This document shows, one piece after another, positions 33,948-42,978 of a stretch of DNA of 44,259 nucleotides. Position 1 is the first letter of the stretch; each line of letters starts with the position of its first letter. Position numbers and translations under genes: made by a program. The DNA is taken from contig JACZKQ010000049.1 of assembly GCA_014859965.1 (NCBI GenBank), positions 1-44,259 on the forward strand. The letters run 5' to 3'. The notes beneath the pieces were generated by a model. It saw only the letters and a list, made by a program, of their open reading frames with translations, was not told the DNA's origin and ran no database searches. This DNA is from Phycisphaerae bacterium (lineage in GTDB: Bacteria > Planctomycetota > Phycisphaerae > Sedimentisphaerales > Anaerohalosphaeraceae).

Positions 33948-34781
33948 CTATTGGCCGAGTAGCGAGGGAGCGGCCCGGGGATAGGTGATTGCCGCCACAA
34001 GTGCTGTACCGTAGCGGTCCCAAAGCTGGCTCTCCGGAAGCGTGTGGTCGTTGGGTTTGAGTTCCAGGGTGACAATGGGGATTTTCAGGGTGTCCCCCGC
34101 GAAGGCTCCAAGTGAGCCGGGGCGGGCCCCGAGTTTGCGGATAGGAAGGTCACAGTACTCAGCCATGTGCTCTGCGAGCTGCTGGCCGGGTCCATCATAA
34201 TCGATACAGTTCAGCGGTTGATGGATCGTTACGATATGGTCCGGCTGATACAGGGTAAGAACTTGCGAAATGACGCGGCTTTCCGGTTCCGACAGTGCCG
34301 AAAGGCCGTACGCCGGGGTGTTCTCGCGGTTTTCGGCGGCAAAGTTGCGGTTCAGATCGACACCGTTGGCGTTTCCGCGGGTGTTAGCGGCCATGCCGTC
34401 GGGGTTGGCGACAGGCATGATGACCACCGTCTTGCCGGCCAGCAGGGTGGGGTGCCGTGTGAGATGAACGGCTAACATCTCCGCCAATGGGGTTCCCGCC
34501 GGTTCGTTGCCATGGATTGTCGCCATCACCAGCACGGATTTGGGGCCGTTGCCGAGGACGATCGTTTCGATGGGTCGGTTTTCAACGGAGTTGCCGGCTG
34601 TACTGCGGGCCTGCAGCGTTGGCCGGACCAATCGCGGGTCGGTGCCCCGGATGGTCGGTTTGGCAGGGGCTTGGCAGCCGGCCAGCCATACGGCCGCAAC
34701 AAGGCACGGTATGAGCACACGTGTAATGCTTGCGGTAGGGTTAATTTGGGCGATTTGTGATTGCCGGCAAGGAGGCATCAT
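33948..34781 (-). CDS. M14-family zinc carboxypeptidase-like lipoprotein (MpaA-like)
   Basis: A 277-residue predicted lipoprotein with lipobox VWLAGC near residue 36. The peptidase part shows the M14 zinc ligands: HGNE (about 88-92) and the His in IVTIHQPLNCIDYDGPG (about 186), with VDLNRNF and the likely catalytic Glu in VTLELKPND (about 238). It most resembles murein tripeptide amidases (MpaA), which remove meso-diaminopimelate from peptidoglycan peptides, but the lipoprotein form indicates an envelope location. ATG 34781 is chosen because GAAGGG lies eight bases upstream; the frame opens at 34829. Confidence 0.85.
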   Translation of the reverse strand: MMPPCRQSQIAQINPTASITRVLIPCLVAAVWLAGCQAPAKPTIRGTDPRLVRPTLQARSTAGNSVENRPIETIVLGNGPKSVLVMATIHGNEPAGTPLAEMLAVHLTRHPTLLAGKTVVIMPVANPDGMAANTRGNANGVDLNRNFAAENRENTPAYGLSALSEPESRVISQVLTLYQPDHIVTIHQPLNCIDYDGPGQQLAEHMAEYCDLPIRKLGARPGSLGAFAGDTLKIPIVTLELKPNDHTLPESQLWDRYGTALVAAITYPRAAPSLLGQ

Positions 34782-35007
34782 GTGAATCCCTTCAGCTTGG
34801 CGAGTAACAGTTCCGTAGTTATGGCTCAAAACGCCTGTTGGGCAGGCAGCGGCCTTTCGGTCCTTTGTATTATATCGGCTGATGCGTCAAGTTCAAGGGG
34901 AAAGTGGCGATAGATGAGGCCGGCGTACCCACTTTCGGCAGATCGTAAGACGTCGGGGGAGAGTTTTGTCTTGCAACGGCCGCAGTTTGCCGATATATGC
35001 CCCTATT

Positions 35008-36609
35008 ATGACGTACCTTGCAGTGTCTATTGGATCGGAAACAGTTGAGACCGCGGCCGAGCAGATCAAAGCGGCGAAAAAGGCCGGCGCAGAAATGCTC
35101 GAATTGCGCACCGATTATCTCGCTGACCTCGATGTGGAAAAAATCAGGGCGCTGCTGGCTGCCGCCAGAAAGACGGCTCTTCCCCTTCTGGTAACCTGCC
35201 GCGATAGAGTCCAGGGCGGCGCCGCCGAACTGTCGCCGGAGCTTCGCACCCGCATTCTGGTCGAGGCCATTGGCGAGGGCGCCGATTTTATCGACTGCGA
35301 ATTCGACAACTTCGTGTTGGCCGATACGCATGAGAAGATCAGGGCCGCGCTGGCGGAACGTCCGCAAACCGGGCTGATTTTGTCGACACACGATTTCTCC
35401 GGTCCGCTTACGAATACGGCAAAGGTTTTCAATGATATCGCCCGCGCCGAACCGGAGGCCATTCCGAAGGTCGTGTACAAGGCCGACCATATTAACGATT
35501 GTTTTGCCGCGATGGATTTACTGCTGCATGGCGATCGTGACGCGATTGTGTTGTGCATGGGCCCGGCGGGACTGATCACACGGGTGTTGGCGAAAAAACT
35601 CGGGGCGTTTGCCACGTTTGCGGCACTTGACGCAGCCCATGCAACGGCGCCGGGGCAGTTGACCGTTGCCGAATTGAAGGGCGCGTTCCGTTGGGATAAC
35701 ATCGGCGAGGCCACGGAAGTGTTCGGCGTGATCGGCTCGCCGGTGGGCCATTCGCTGAGCCCGGCTATCTTCAACGCGTGCTTCGACGCGCAGCATATTG
35801 ACGCGTTATATCTGCCGCTTCTGGTTGAGGGTGAGAAGCCGGAATTCGATACATTTCTGAGCAACATCATCACACGCGGCGGCGGCGGCGGAACCGGCGG
35901 GGGGCTGGGTTTCGGCGGGTTCAGTGTGACCATTCCGCACAAAACCCACGCGCTGGATTTCATCAACCATGCCGGCGAGTTTGTAGAGCCGCTTGCCGAG
36001 ACAATCGGTGCGGTGAATACGCTCAAAATCGGCTTCGGCGGTATTGTCAGCGGCTACAATACCGATTATGCCGGGGCGATAGATGCACTGACGGCGGCAA
36101 TGCAGATTGGCCCGCACGATCTGCACAGCATGAAGGTTGCGGTGGTCGGGGCCGGGGGCGCCGCGCGCGCGGTCGTGGCCGGCCTTGCCGACGTGGGGGC
36201 GCGGGTGACCATCTACAATCGAACGATAAACAAGGCCCGCGACCTTGCGGGCGAATTCAAGTGCCGATATGCGGCGCTCGAAAAGCTGGGGGCGATGGAC
36301 GCGCGTGTGCTGATCAACTGCACCAGCATCGGTATGTGTCCCAAGGTGGATGCCACGCCTGTACCCACTGAAGGTCTCAAGCCGGACATGGTGGTGTTCG
36401 ATACGGTGTATAATCCGAGACAGACGAAACTGCTCAAGGAAGCCGCCGTTGCCGGCGGCATGTGCATCAGCGGCATCGAGATGTTCATTCGTCAGGCGAT
36501 GGCGCAGTATAAGATCTGTATCGGCCAGGAGGCCGACGAAGAAGTCATCCGCAAAACCATTTCCGATCGCCTCCAGATTACCGAACCGCGGCTCCAGGCC
36601 AGTCGTTAG
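35008..36609 (+). CDS. aroDE: Bifunctional 3-dehydroquinate dehydratase (type I) / shikimate dehydrogenase
   Basis: One 533-residue polypeptide carries steps three and four of the shikimate pathway. The N-terminal type I dehydratase (about 1-225) has ELRTDYL and the Schiff-base lysine in VVYKADH (about 158). The shikimate dehydrogenase part starts at GVIGSPVGHSLSP (about 240), with the substrate lysine in SVTIPHK and the NADP-binding VVGAGGAARA (about 379-388). Such AroD-AroE fusions are known from plants, chlamydiae and planctomycetes. A glycine-rich insert (TRGGGGGTGGGLGFGG, about 287-302) sits just before the shikimate-binding loop. ATG 35008 lacks a clear ribosome site; TTG 34966 is in frame but extends past the family start. 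The 3' end overlaps the converging avtA gene by four bases. Confidence 0.94.
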   Translation: MTYLAVSIGSETVETAAEQIKAAKKAGAEMLELRTDYLADLDVEKIRALLAAARKTALPLLVTCRDRVQGGAAELSPELRTRILVEAIGEGADFIDCEFDNFVLADTHEKIRAALAERPQTGLILSTHDFSGPLTNTAKVFNDIARAEPEAIPKVVYKADHINDCFAAMDLLLHGDRDAIVLCMGPAGLITRVLAKKLGAFATFAALDAAHATAPGQLTVAELKGAFRWDNIGEATEVFGVIGSPVGHSLSPAIFNACFDAQHIDALYLPLLVEGEKPEFDTFLSNIITRGGGGGTGGGLGFGGFSVTIPHKTHALDFINHAGEFVEPLAETIGAVNTLKIGFGGIVSGYNTDYAGAIDALTAAMQIGPHDLHSMKVAVVGAGGAARAVVAGLADVGARVTIYNRTINKARDLAGEFKCRYAALEKLGAMDARVLINCTSIGMCPKVDATPVPTEGLKPDMVVFDTVYNPRQTKLLKEAAVAGGMCISGIEMFIRQAMAQYKICIGQEADEEVIRKTISDRLQITEPRLQASR

Positions 36610-37853
36610 AAAGCCGCTTTAACCTCCTCGGCAATGATCCGCAGGCCCCTCTCCACTGTCCGGGCATCCGCGGAGTAATTGATGCGGATGCATTGATTTT
36701 TGTGACTCCATGCCTCGGCTAAACCCGGGAAGAAGTAGTTTCCCGGCACCACGATGACGCCGCGGCGCTTCAGTCGTTCGTAGAGTTCCATGCTGGTGAT
36801 CGGCAGGTCGGCAAGCCACAACCACAGGAAGATCGCGCCCTCGGGTGTGTGAATGTGGTAGTTGGCGCCGGCGAATTCGGCGCCGATGACATCGACCGCG
36901 AAATCCGCTTTGGCCTTGTAGAAGGGGCGGATCATGTCTCGGCTCATCGCGAGGACCTCGCCGCTGCGGATCATGCTCGCGGCGATAGCGGGCCCCATGC
37001 CGCCCGGCGCAAGGCTCATCACTGCATTGGTTTCGGCGATCATGCGAATGATCTTCGGGTCGGCGATGACGATGCCCGTGCGCGCGGCGGGAAGACCCAG
37101 TTTCGACAGGCTCATACAGACGATGGTGTTTGCATTAAACAGTGGTTTCGCATCGGTGAAGATAATGTTCGGAAACGGTGTGCCGTAGGCGTTGTCGATG
37201 ATCAGGGGGACGCCGTTGCTGCGTGCAAGGCTGTCGAGCTTGTTCATTTCGCAGTCGGTCAGGACGTTGCCCGTGGGGTTTGTCGGCCGCGACACGCAGA
37301 TGGCGCCGATTGCATCGGTGATTTTCAGCTTGTCGAAATCGACCTTGTACTTGAAAAACCTTCCGTCCAGATGCTCGATTTGCGGCCGGTTGGAAACGAA
37401 GATGTCCTCGGTCAGCCCAACGTCGCTATAACCGATGTATTCAGGCGTCAGCGGCAGCAGAATCTTGCGATCGACCCCACCGGCGGACGGCCCGGCAAAG
37501 AGATTAAACAGGATGAAAAACGCCGACTGGCTGCCGTTGGTCAGGGCGATGTTCTCCGCGGCGATATCCCAGCCGAACTGCTCCCGCAGCAGGCATGCAA
37601 CGGCGTCGATGAACGCGGCGTTTCCCTGCGGCGGGTCATACTCACCGATGGCCCTCTCAAACAGGCCGTCCGCCGCAAGAAGTTGTTCGGCGCTTCGCCG
37701 GAAATGTGCCTCTACTTCCGGAATATGCGCCGGATTGCCCCCGCCCAGCATGCAGACCTCGCAGCCTTGCGCTATTGCGGTTCCGAGGTCGTCCATGAGC
37801 CGCCCGATGCCGGAGGTTTTTGCCAATCGCTCGCCGAATCTGGAGAGTTTCAT
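36606..37853 (-). CDS. avtA: Valine-pyruvate aminotransferase AvtA
   Basis: A PLP-dependent aminotransferase of fold type I that interconverts alanine/2-oxoisovalerate and pyruvate/valine. At 415 residues it matches AvtA length. The N-terminus MKLSRFGERLAKTSGIGRLM and the adjoining MLGGGNPAHIPEVE are highly characteristic. The PLP lysine is in SLSKLGLPAARTGIVIA (about 249) and the substrate-carboxylate arginine in IRINYSAD. It lies 46 bases after the M23 peptidase gene on the same strand; a shared function is not evident, and it may simply be downstream. Confidence 0.93.
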   Translation of the reverse strand: MKLSRFGERLAKTSGIGRLMDDLGTAIAQGCEVCMLGGGNPAHIPEVEAHFRRSAEQLLAADGLFERAIGEYDPPQGNAAFIDAVACLLREQFGWDIAAENIALTNGSQSAFFILFNLFAGPSAGGVDRKILLPLTPEYIGYSDVGLTEDIFVSNRPQIEHLDGRFFKYKVDFDKLKITDAIGAICVSRPTNPTGNVLTDCEMNKLDSLARSNGVPLIIDNAYGTPFPNIIFTDAKPLFNANTIVCMSLSKLGLPAARTGIVIADPKIIRMIAETNAVMSLAPGGMGPAIAASMIRSGEVLAMSRDMIRPFYKAKADFAVDVIGAEFAGANYHIHTPEGAIFLWLWLADLPITSMELYERLKRRGVIVVPGNYFFPGLAEAWSHKNQCIRINYSADARTVERGLRIIAEEVKAAF

Positions 37854-37899
37854 CTGCCGCTATCCGTACTCACACGGGTTGATTTCTGGACATCACCGC

Positions 37900-39399
37900 T
37901 CACCGGGCTATGTGCACGTGCAGATGTGTCACAGCCATGTGGCCCTGTTCGTTGCTCCGGCTTACGGTCACGATGTAGTCGCCGGCCTTCGCATAGCGAT
38001 GGTGTGTCACTGCATAACCGGCCGGGTCGTGCTGGCTCGCGTTGCCGTCCGAGCGGACGCGCACCGCATCGCTGCCGTCGCCGAAGTCCCACACTTCCTC
38101 GCCGTGCTGAGTGCGGAACGATCTCACCTTGAACGTGATCTCATCGCCTGCCCGCAGGCCGAACGTCGGATAGTAATTGGCGTGGATCGCCGGCGGCAGC
38201 GGCTCGGGGTTCTTACGGTCGATGACACATACGACCGCGAAATCCCACGCCGTTTTGCCCGCCGAGTCGGTCACCTTAAGCACCTCGTTGTATTGCCCGG
38301 GCCGGTCATAGATGCGCTCGACCCGGGTGCCCTCTGCCCGCGTCCCACTGCAGAACGTCCATTCATAACGCTTGATCCCGTTTCTGCTCCAGCTTTTCGA
38401 CCCGTCCAGTTGTACGGTTTCGCCCGTGAAGACCAGGTGATGCGGCCGGGCCACCGCGATAATCTCCGGCTTGTGCTGCTGCTGATACGCCTGCCAGATG
38501 AAGGCATAGCCATCCTGCGTACCCCAAAGCCCGGACGGCTGGCGGCTCTTGATGTCGAAATGCAGATGCGACCAGCCGCCGCTGCCGCCTTCCTTGCCCA
38601 GCAGGCCGATTTGCTGGCCCATTTTCACCCGCTTGCCTGGCGTCACTGGCGTAGCGATCATCGATAGATGGCTGTACCGATAAAACCACCCCCGCTCATC
38701 GAGCACATACACCACGTCATAGCGCGGGCTCACTGGCGTGTCCTTGTAACCATCCAAAACGTGATCCCCGGCCGACACCACCAGCCCGTCCGTCGCCGCA
38801 AACACCCGCGACATCAACTCCGAACCCCCGAAGTCCAGCCCGTAATGATAGTAAATATTCTTCGCGTCGGGGATATCGCAGGCGTTCACGTAGCAGGGCA
38901 CATTACCCATCTGCGTATCGCTGGAAAACCATTTCAGGTCTGTGGGATACACGAATGTCCCCGCCCGAATCCACGCCGAGCCCGCCGGCCACAGCCGAAG
39001 CCGCGCATCCTTAACGAGCCCCCAGGCGTTATCCTTGCTGCTGTTCGAAAGGTAACCTTTTGTGATGGGGCAGTCGATCTGGATGTCGCCAGTTGTCAAT
39101 GGCAGGTTGTACGTCGAGGAGACAAGGCTCACCCTGCGCCCGTCGACACTTACGGTGACTTCGGCACGGCGAACGGCCTGGCGGACGGTGTCCCGAGTTT
39201 CGTTGAGACTGAGCAGAGCCACCTTGACCTTCTGCCCGTTATGCATCTGAACCTCGACGGTTTCGCCCACGTTGAGATCAACGGCCCGCACAAGCGGTTC
39301 AATCGTCGGTTCCGGCAGTGTTGCCGCCCCCGCCGCGGCAAAGAGCAGAAAACTGCTAACAGCAATTAAAAGCGACCGGACGTGGTTTCGCGACATCAT
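37900..39399 (-). CDS. Secreted M23 (LytM-type) peptidase with PKD-like domains
   Basis: A 499-residue exported protein. Signal peptide 1-25 (SLLIAVSSFLLFAAAGA) is followed by an unknown beta domain. The M23 peptidase has zinc ligands in HYGLDFGG (about 182) and HLHFD (about 276) with the flexible YRYSHLS region between. Two PKD-like beta-sandwich domains then fill the C-terminus (around VQLDGSKSWSRNGIKRYEWT and EEVWDFGDGSDA). M23 enzymes usually cut peptidoglycan cross-links; PKD modules suggest surface binding. GGGAG seven bases before ATG 39399 sets the start; the frame opens at 39477. Confidence 0.87.
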   Translation of the reverse strand: MMSRNHVRSLLIAVSSFLLFAAAGAATLPEPTIEPLVRAVDLNVGETVEVQMHNGQKVKVALLSLNETRDTVRQAVRRAEVTVSVDGRRVSLVSSTYNLPLTTGDIQIDCPITKGYLSNSSKDNAWGLVKDARLRLWPAGSAWIRAGTFVYPTDLKWFSSDTQMGNVPCYVNACDIPDAKNIYYHYGLDFGGSELMSRVFAATDGLVVSAGDHVLDGYKDTPVSPRYDVVYVLDERGWFYRYSHLSMIATPVTPGKRVKMGQQIGLLGKEGGSGGWSHLHFDIKSRQPSGLWGTQDGYAFIWQAYQQQHKPEIIAVARPHHLVFTGETVQLDGSKSWSRNGIKRYEWTFCSGTRAEGTRVERIYDRPGQYNEVLKVTDSAGKTAWDFAVVCVIDRKNPEPLPPAIHANYYPTFGLRAGDEITFKVRSFRTQHGEEVWDFGDGSDAVRVRSDGNASQHDPAGYAVTHHRYAKAGDYIVTVSRSNEQGHMAVTHLHVHIAR

Positions 39400-39577
39400 C
39401 TCTAATCTCCCTTGTTCTCTACCGGTTACATCGAATCCTGTTGAGGCATTGTAGCACGGCGCGTAACCATCTGGCAAGTTTCTGCCGCCGGGGGCATTTT
39501 GGCTGCGGTTGAAAAGATCCCCGCAATAAGGTAAGGTGCATGTTCAACTTAGTGGATTTATTCGGAGGCTTTTGGCG

Positions 39578-41281
39578 ATGGTCAGTTGCAAGATGGACAA
39601 GGGTGTTGCGAAATTTTGGGTGGCTGCGGTGGTTTGCGGCTGTTTGTGGTCCGTCGCGGCGGAGGGCAAGGTCTGGCATGTGTGCCAGAAGCCAGCGGCA
39701 GGGATAGCGGCCGCCGAGCAGGTGAAGACAATTACCGAGGCGGCGTCCCGTGCGGCGCCGGGCGATACGGTTCTGATCCACAGCGGCGTCTACCGCGAAG
39801 AGGTGCTCATCGAGGCGAGCGGCCGGCCGGATGCTCGGATCACATTCGCTGCCGCCACCGGGGCCTCCGTGGTCGTGACTGGCGCTGACCGGCTCACAGA
39901 ATGGACGGCGGCCGCGGGTGAGGATCGCATACACAGTACGCCCTGGCCGCACCGGTTCATCCCATGGAATCGCGCAGGGACGCATCCGGGCGACGACTTT
40001 CATCGGCTGATCGGACGCTGCGAGCAGGTGTTCGCCAATGGATATGCCCTGCGCCAGGTTCTGGAACACGAAAAGCTGGCCCGCGGCACGTTCTATGTCG
40101 ATCTGGACGGCAAGCGGCTGTGGGTTTGGACTGCCGACAATCTGGATCTGACGAGCGGCAAGGTGCAGGTCGAGGCGTCGGTTCGCGAGAGAATTATGAC
40201 GGTCAAAGCCGATTACGTTACCATAAAAGGCATTCGGTTCCGCTATGCGGCCAATCGCGCCCAGCAAGGGGCGGTTGAGTTCAAAGGCAGCCATGCCGAG
40301 GTCGCCGACTGCGTTTTTGAGTACACTAATTCGAGCGGGGCGGACTTCGTAGGGCGAGACAATGTGGTGCGGCGGTGCACGTTTCAGCACAACGGTCAGC
40401 TCGGTTTCGCCGCCAAGCGCGCCCACGGCCTCCTCATGAGCGACTGCACCGTTCGAAACAACAACACAAAGGGCTTCGACCGCGGCTGGGAGGCGGGCGG
40501 CAACAAGATATGCCTGACGCGCGGGGCGGTACTGGAGAAATCCACATTTGTCGAGAACCGCGGCAACGGCGTCTGGTTCGATATCGGCAATGAGGATTGT
40601 GTCGTCCGAAACTGCCTCATAGCCCATAATGAGGATGCGGGAATTTTTTACGAGATATCCTACGGGCTGCACGCACATGACAATGTGATCGTGTGCAATG
40701 GGCTGGCCGGCACGGCAGGGGCGTGGGGGGCCGATGCGGGCATCAGCCTTTCGAGTTCGCCCGGCTGCCGCATCGAACGCAATCTGCTGGTCGGCAACAA
40801 GGAAGGGTTCAGTTTTCGCGAGCAGAAGCGATCCACGCCGCGGATTGATGGCGACAAAAGCGAAGCAGTCTGGAACCACGACAACGTCATCTGCAATAAT
40901 CTGATCGCCTTCAATCGCGACGCCCAGACATGGGGCTGGTTCGACGTCGACGATGACCGCCACTGGCCGGCGCGAGTCGGGCAGGGTGGCCTGTCGCTTG
41001 AAAAGCTCGCAATTACGATGAAGCAGAACGTGTATTATGCGGATGCAGGGGCGGGATTGTTTAACTGGGGGGTTGGCTGGAAGAAGCACAAACGATATGC
41101 CACTCTGGACGAGGTGCGCCGTGAATTGGCGTTGGAGGCCGGCAGCATGGCCGCCGAGGTGGTATTCCAGGACTTCTGGGCACTTGATTTGCGGACGGAA
41201 CCCGGCAGTTTGGTGATCTCATCAGGCTGTTACCCTCGCGGCGTCGTGCCGGGGGTGCGGCTTGGGATGATTCAGCCGTGA
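39578..41281 (+). CDS. Secreted right-handed parallel beta-helix protein (pectate-lyase-like fold)
   Basis: A 567-residue exported protein. A signal peptide (about 7-28, AKFWVAAVVCGCLWSVAA) is followed by a DUF1565-like opening (TITEAASRAAPGDTVLIHSG, VYREEVLIEASG). Typical beta-helix coils follow: VTIKGIRFRYAANRAQQGAV, HAEVADCVFEYTNSSGADFV, DNVVRRCTFQHNGQLGF, and CVVRNCLIAHNEDAGIFYEI. Proteins of this fold are often polysaccharide lyases or hydrolases, but no catalytic signature is clear. GGAGG nine bases upstream supports ATG 39578; ATG 39593 is possible. The gene is divergent from the M23 peptidase. Confidence 0.85.
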   Translation: MVSCKMDKGVAKFWVAAVVCGCLWSVAAEGKVWHVCQKPAAGIAAAEQVKTITEAASRAAPGDTVLIHSGVYREEVLIEASGRPDARITFAAATGASVVVTGADRLTEWTAAAGEDRIHSTPWPHRFIPWNRAGTHPGDDFHRLIGRCEQVFANGYALRQVLEHEKLARGTFYVDLDGKRLWVWTADNLDLTSGKVQVEASVRERIMTVKADYVTIKGIRFRYAANRAQQGAVEFKGSHAEVADCVFEYTNSSGADFVGRDNVVRRCTFQHNGQLGFAAKRAHGLLMSDCTVRNNNTKGFDRGWEAGGNKICLTRGAVLEKSTFVENRGNGVWFDIGNEDCVVRNCLIAHNEDAGIFYEISYGLHAHDNVIVCNGLAGTAGAWGADAGISLSSSPGCRIERNLLVGNKEGFSFREQKRSTPRIDGDKSEAVWNHDNVICNNLIAFNRDAQTWGWFDVDDDRHWPARVGQGGLSLEKLAITMKQNVYYADAGAGLFNWGVGWKKHKRYATLDEVRRELALEAGSMAAEVVFQDFWALDLRTEPGSLVISSGCYPRGVVPGVRLGMIQP

Positions 41282-41447
41282 AGCACAAAGCCACCATACT
41301 CCACCTGAATACTTGGAAAGTTTAGCCGGTCTGATATTATTGAGTTGCGTTAATTAGGGCAATTTGGTAAAACTGGGATATTGCCTCAGAGGGCATACGT
41401 GTAAAGAGGAACAAACTGGCTTGAAATTAACGGTGGAGGTTGTGGTG

Positions 41448-42074
41448 ATGAAAAAACGAATTGCGGCTTTAGTGTCAGTTGTGCTCGTTGCGGCTCTGGC
41501 GGGTAACAGTTACGGGTTGGTGATCGGGAATTTCGAGGGCGGCCTCGACGGTTGGCTGGCCAATGATGCGGCACTGTCGGTGAGTTCAACGGGCGCGACC
41601 ACGGGCAGTGGGGCCATGCTGCTTGAGATGGGCGTGGGCGGTTGGCACATCAACGGAAGATATGATGCCAAGCCCATTCGTGACGTACTCGGGATGACCA
41701 CTGAGATTTCGATGGACATCACTGCCTTTGCCCAAGATATGACCGCAACGTGGATGAATGTGGAGGTCGTCATCAATGGGATGAACAGCGACGACACGGG
41801 GCCGCATAACAATATCGGTTGGCGGCCGCTTGGCGGCAAGGATCTGGTGCTGGACGGCGTGGCGCACAGCTACACGTGGACGGTGCCGACGGCCCTGATG
41901 ACCCAACTTGCCGGGGTGGATGGTAATATCTGGTGGCTGGAGGTTATGCTTGTCTCAAATAATGACAGCTCAAACACCAAGTTTTATGTGGACAACGTTC
42001 AGCTTATTCCCGAGCCGGCGACTTTGGGGTTGCTCGGTTTAGGCGGACTGGCTCTGCTGCGGCATCGCAAGTAA
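41448..42074 (+). CDS. PEP-CTERM surface protein (classical PEPAT tail)
   Basis: A 208-residue secreted protein. A signal peptide (1-23, ALVSVVLVAALAGNSYG) is followed by a beta-sandwich, CBM-like domain (LVIGNFEGGLDGW, WWLEVMLVSNNDSSNTKFYV, DNVQL). The tail IPEPATLGLLGLGGLALL then RHRK is the common PEP-CTERM type, cut by an exosortase. It differs from the PAPGA tails of the pair at 10475-11825, so two tail classes coexist in the window. GGAGG before ATG 41448 sets the start rather than the in-frame codon at 41364. Confidence 0.9.
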   Translation: MKKRIAALVSVVLVAALAGNSYGLVIGNFEGGLDGWLANDAALSVSSTGATTGSGAMLLEMGVGGWHINGRYDAKPIRDVLGMTTEISMDITAFAQDMTATWMNVEVVINGMNSDDTGPHNNIGWRPLGGKDLVLDGVAHSYTWTVPTALMTQLAGVDGNIWWLEVMLVSNNDSSNTKFYVDNVQLIPEPATLGLLGLGGLALLRHRK

Positions 42075-42117
42075 AGACGCAGCCTGCAAGAAGCTTTCGA
42101 AGGGCGGTTTTGGGTGA

Positions 42118-42147
42118 ATGGGGCAGGTTTGAGCCTGCCCCATTTTT
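42118..42147 (+). terminator. Intrinsic terminator after PEP-CTERM gene
   Basis: ATGGGGCAGG (42118-42127) pairs perfectly with CCTGCCCCAT (42134-42143) around a six-base loop, followed by a T-run ending at 42147. It lies 44 bases after the stop codon. Confidence 0.88.
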
Positions 42148-42249
42148 GCGCGCCGGGGTGTAAAGTGATGTGACTTTTTGCAACAAAAGGTGGGTTAAGC
42201 GCTAATTATGCAGATTGTAACGAAAGTTCTGATAAAATTTTATTTTGAT

Positions 42250-42289
42250 TTGACAACCCCGGTTTCCGTGATATGCTTTGATAGCATAT
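42250..42289 (+). promoter_or_regulatory. Promoter with palindromic operator over the -10 box
   Basis: A perfect -35 TTGACA (42250-42255), 16 bases and -10 TATGCT (42272-42277) precede the HTH regulator gene. ATATGCT-TTGAT-AGCATAT (42271-42289), a perfect inverted repeat with 7-base arms, covers the -10 and start region. This is a good site for autorepression by the gene's own HTH product. Confidence 0.7.
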
Positions 42290-42322
42290 GATAGTCAATG
42301 AGGCATTCTGAAGGATGTGATC

Positions 42323-42787
42323 ATGGCTGATGACAACGAGAAGGCGGTTGCGGGGGGAGAAGAGTCGAAAAAATGGTACACGGTCCGCGAGGCCGCCGAG
42401 TACCTGGGGGTCAGCGAGCCGACCGTCTTCCGCTGGATGAAAGAAGGCGCCCTCTCCTACTACAAAGTCGGCGGCGCCACGCGATTCTCCCAGGAAGGTC
42501 TCGACATCCTCTTCGAAAAGAACACCGGCTCAAAAGAGGCCGCCCGACTCGCCGGTCGCTGCACCGCCTGCGGCCACACCGTCCTGATCGACGGCCATCT
42601 CCGCGGCGCCGGCCGGCTCTACTTCCGACCCGAAAAGTCCGCATTTTGGGTCCTCGCCGAGGCCATGACGCCGACCCACGCGCGGGTGTGTGAGGCCTGC
42701 GGATACATGCACCTGTACGCCGACACAACAAAGCTCAAAAAGCTCAAAGCCAAACCCGTCGAGGAGAAAACCCACGCCGAAACTTAA
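42323..42787 (+). CDS. Excisionase-type HTH / zinc-ribbon DNA-binding protein
   Basis: A 154-residue protein. Residues about 18-65 form a MerR/excisionase-like winged helix (YTVREAAEYLGVSEPTVFRW, MKEGALSYYKVGGATRFSQE). The second half carries two CxxC pairs (CTAC about 81 and CEAC about 125), which would make a zinc ribbon. The lysine-rich tail (KLKKLKAKPVEEK) could aid DNA contact. The ribosome site AAGGA precedes ATG 42323; GTG 42317 is in frame. No integrase or other phage gene is near, so it is more likely a stand-alone regulator than an excision factor. The palindrome over its own promoter suggests autoregulation. Confidence 0.8.
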   Translation: MADDNEKAVAGGEESKKWYTVREAAEYLGVSEPTVFRWMKEGALSYYKVGGATRFSQEGLDILFEKNTGSKEAARLAGRCTACGHTVLIDGHLRGAGRLYFRPEKSAFWVLAEAMTPTHARVCEACGYMHLYADTTKLKKLKAKPVEEKTHAET

Positions 42788-42978
42788 CACTTAATGGGTG
42801 GCAGGCACTGGAGCGAAGCGCAAGTGGCTGGACTCACCCACAGGAGCCGACTCAGCGCGGATAAAATAAGAGGCGTGCAGTCCCACCAGCACGCAAACGG
42901 AAGGGCGGTTCAGATGAAAGCAGCATGGCACAGATAGTCTGCGCGCCCACAAAGGTACTGAAAAAAAAGGAGCAGGAG

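Noticed and set aside
36849..38132. 427-codon plus-strand frame opposite avtA and the peptidase end
   Set aside because: It spans two real genes and the gap between them in antisense, with no conserved motif.
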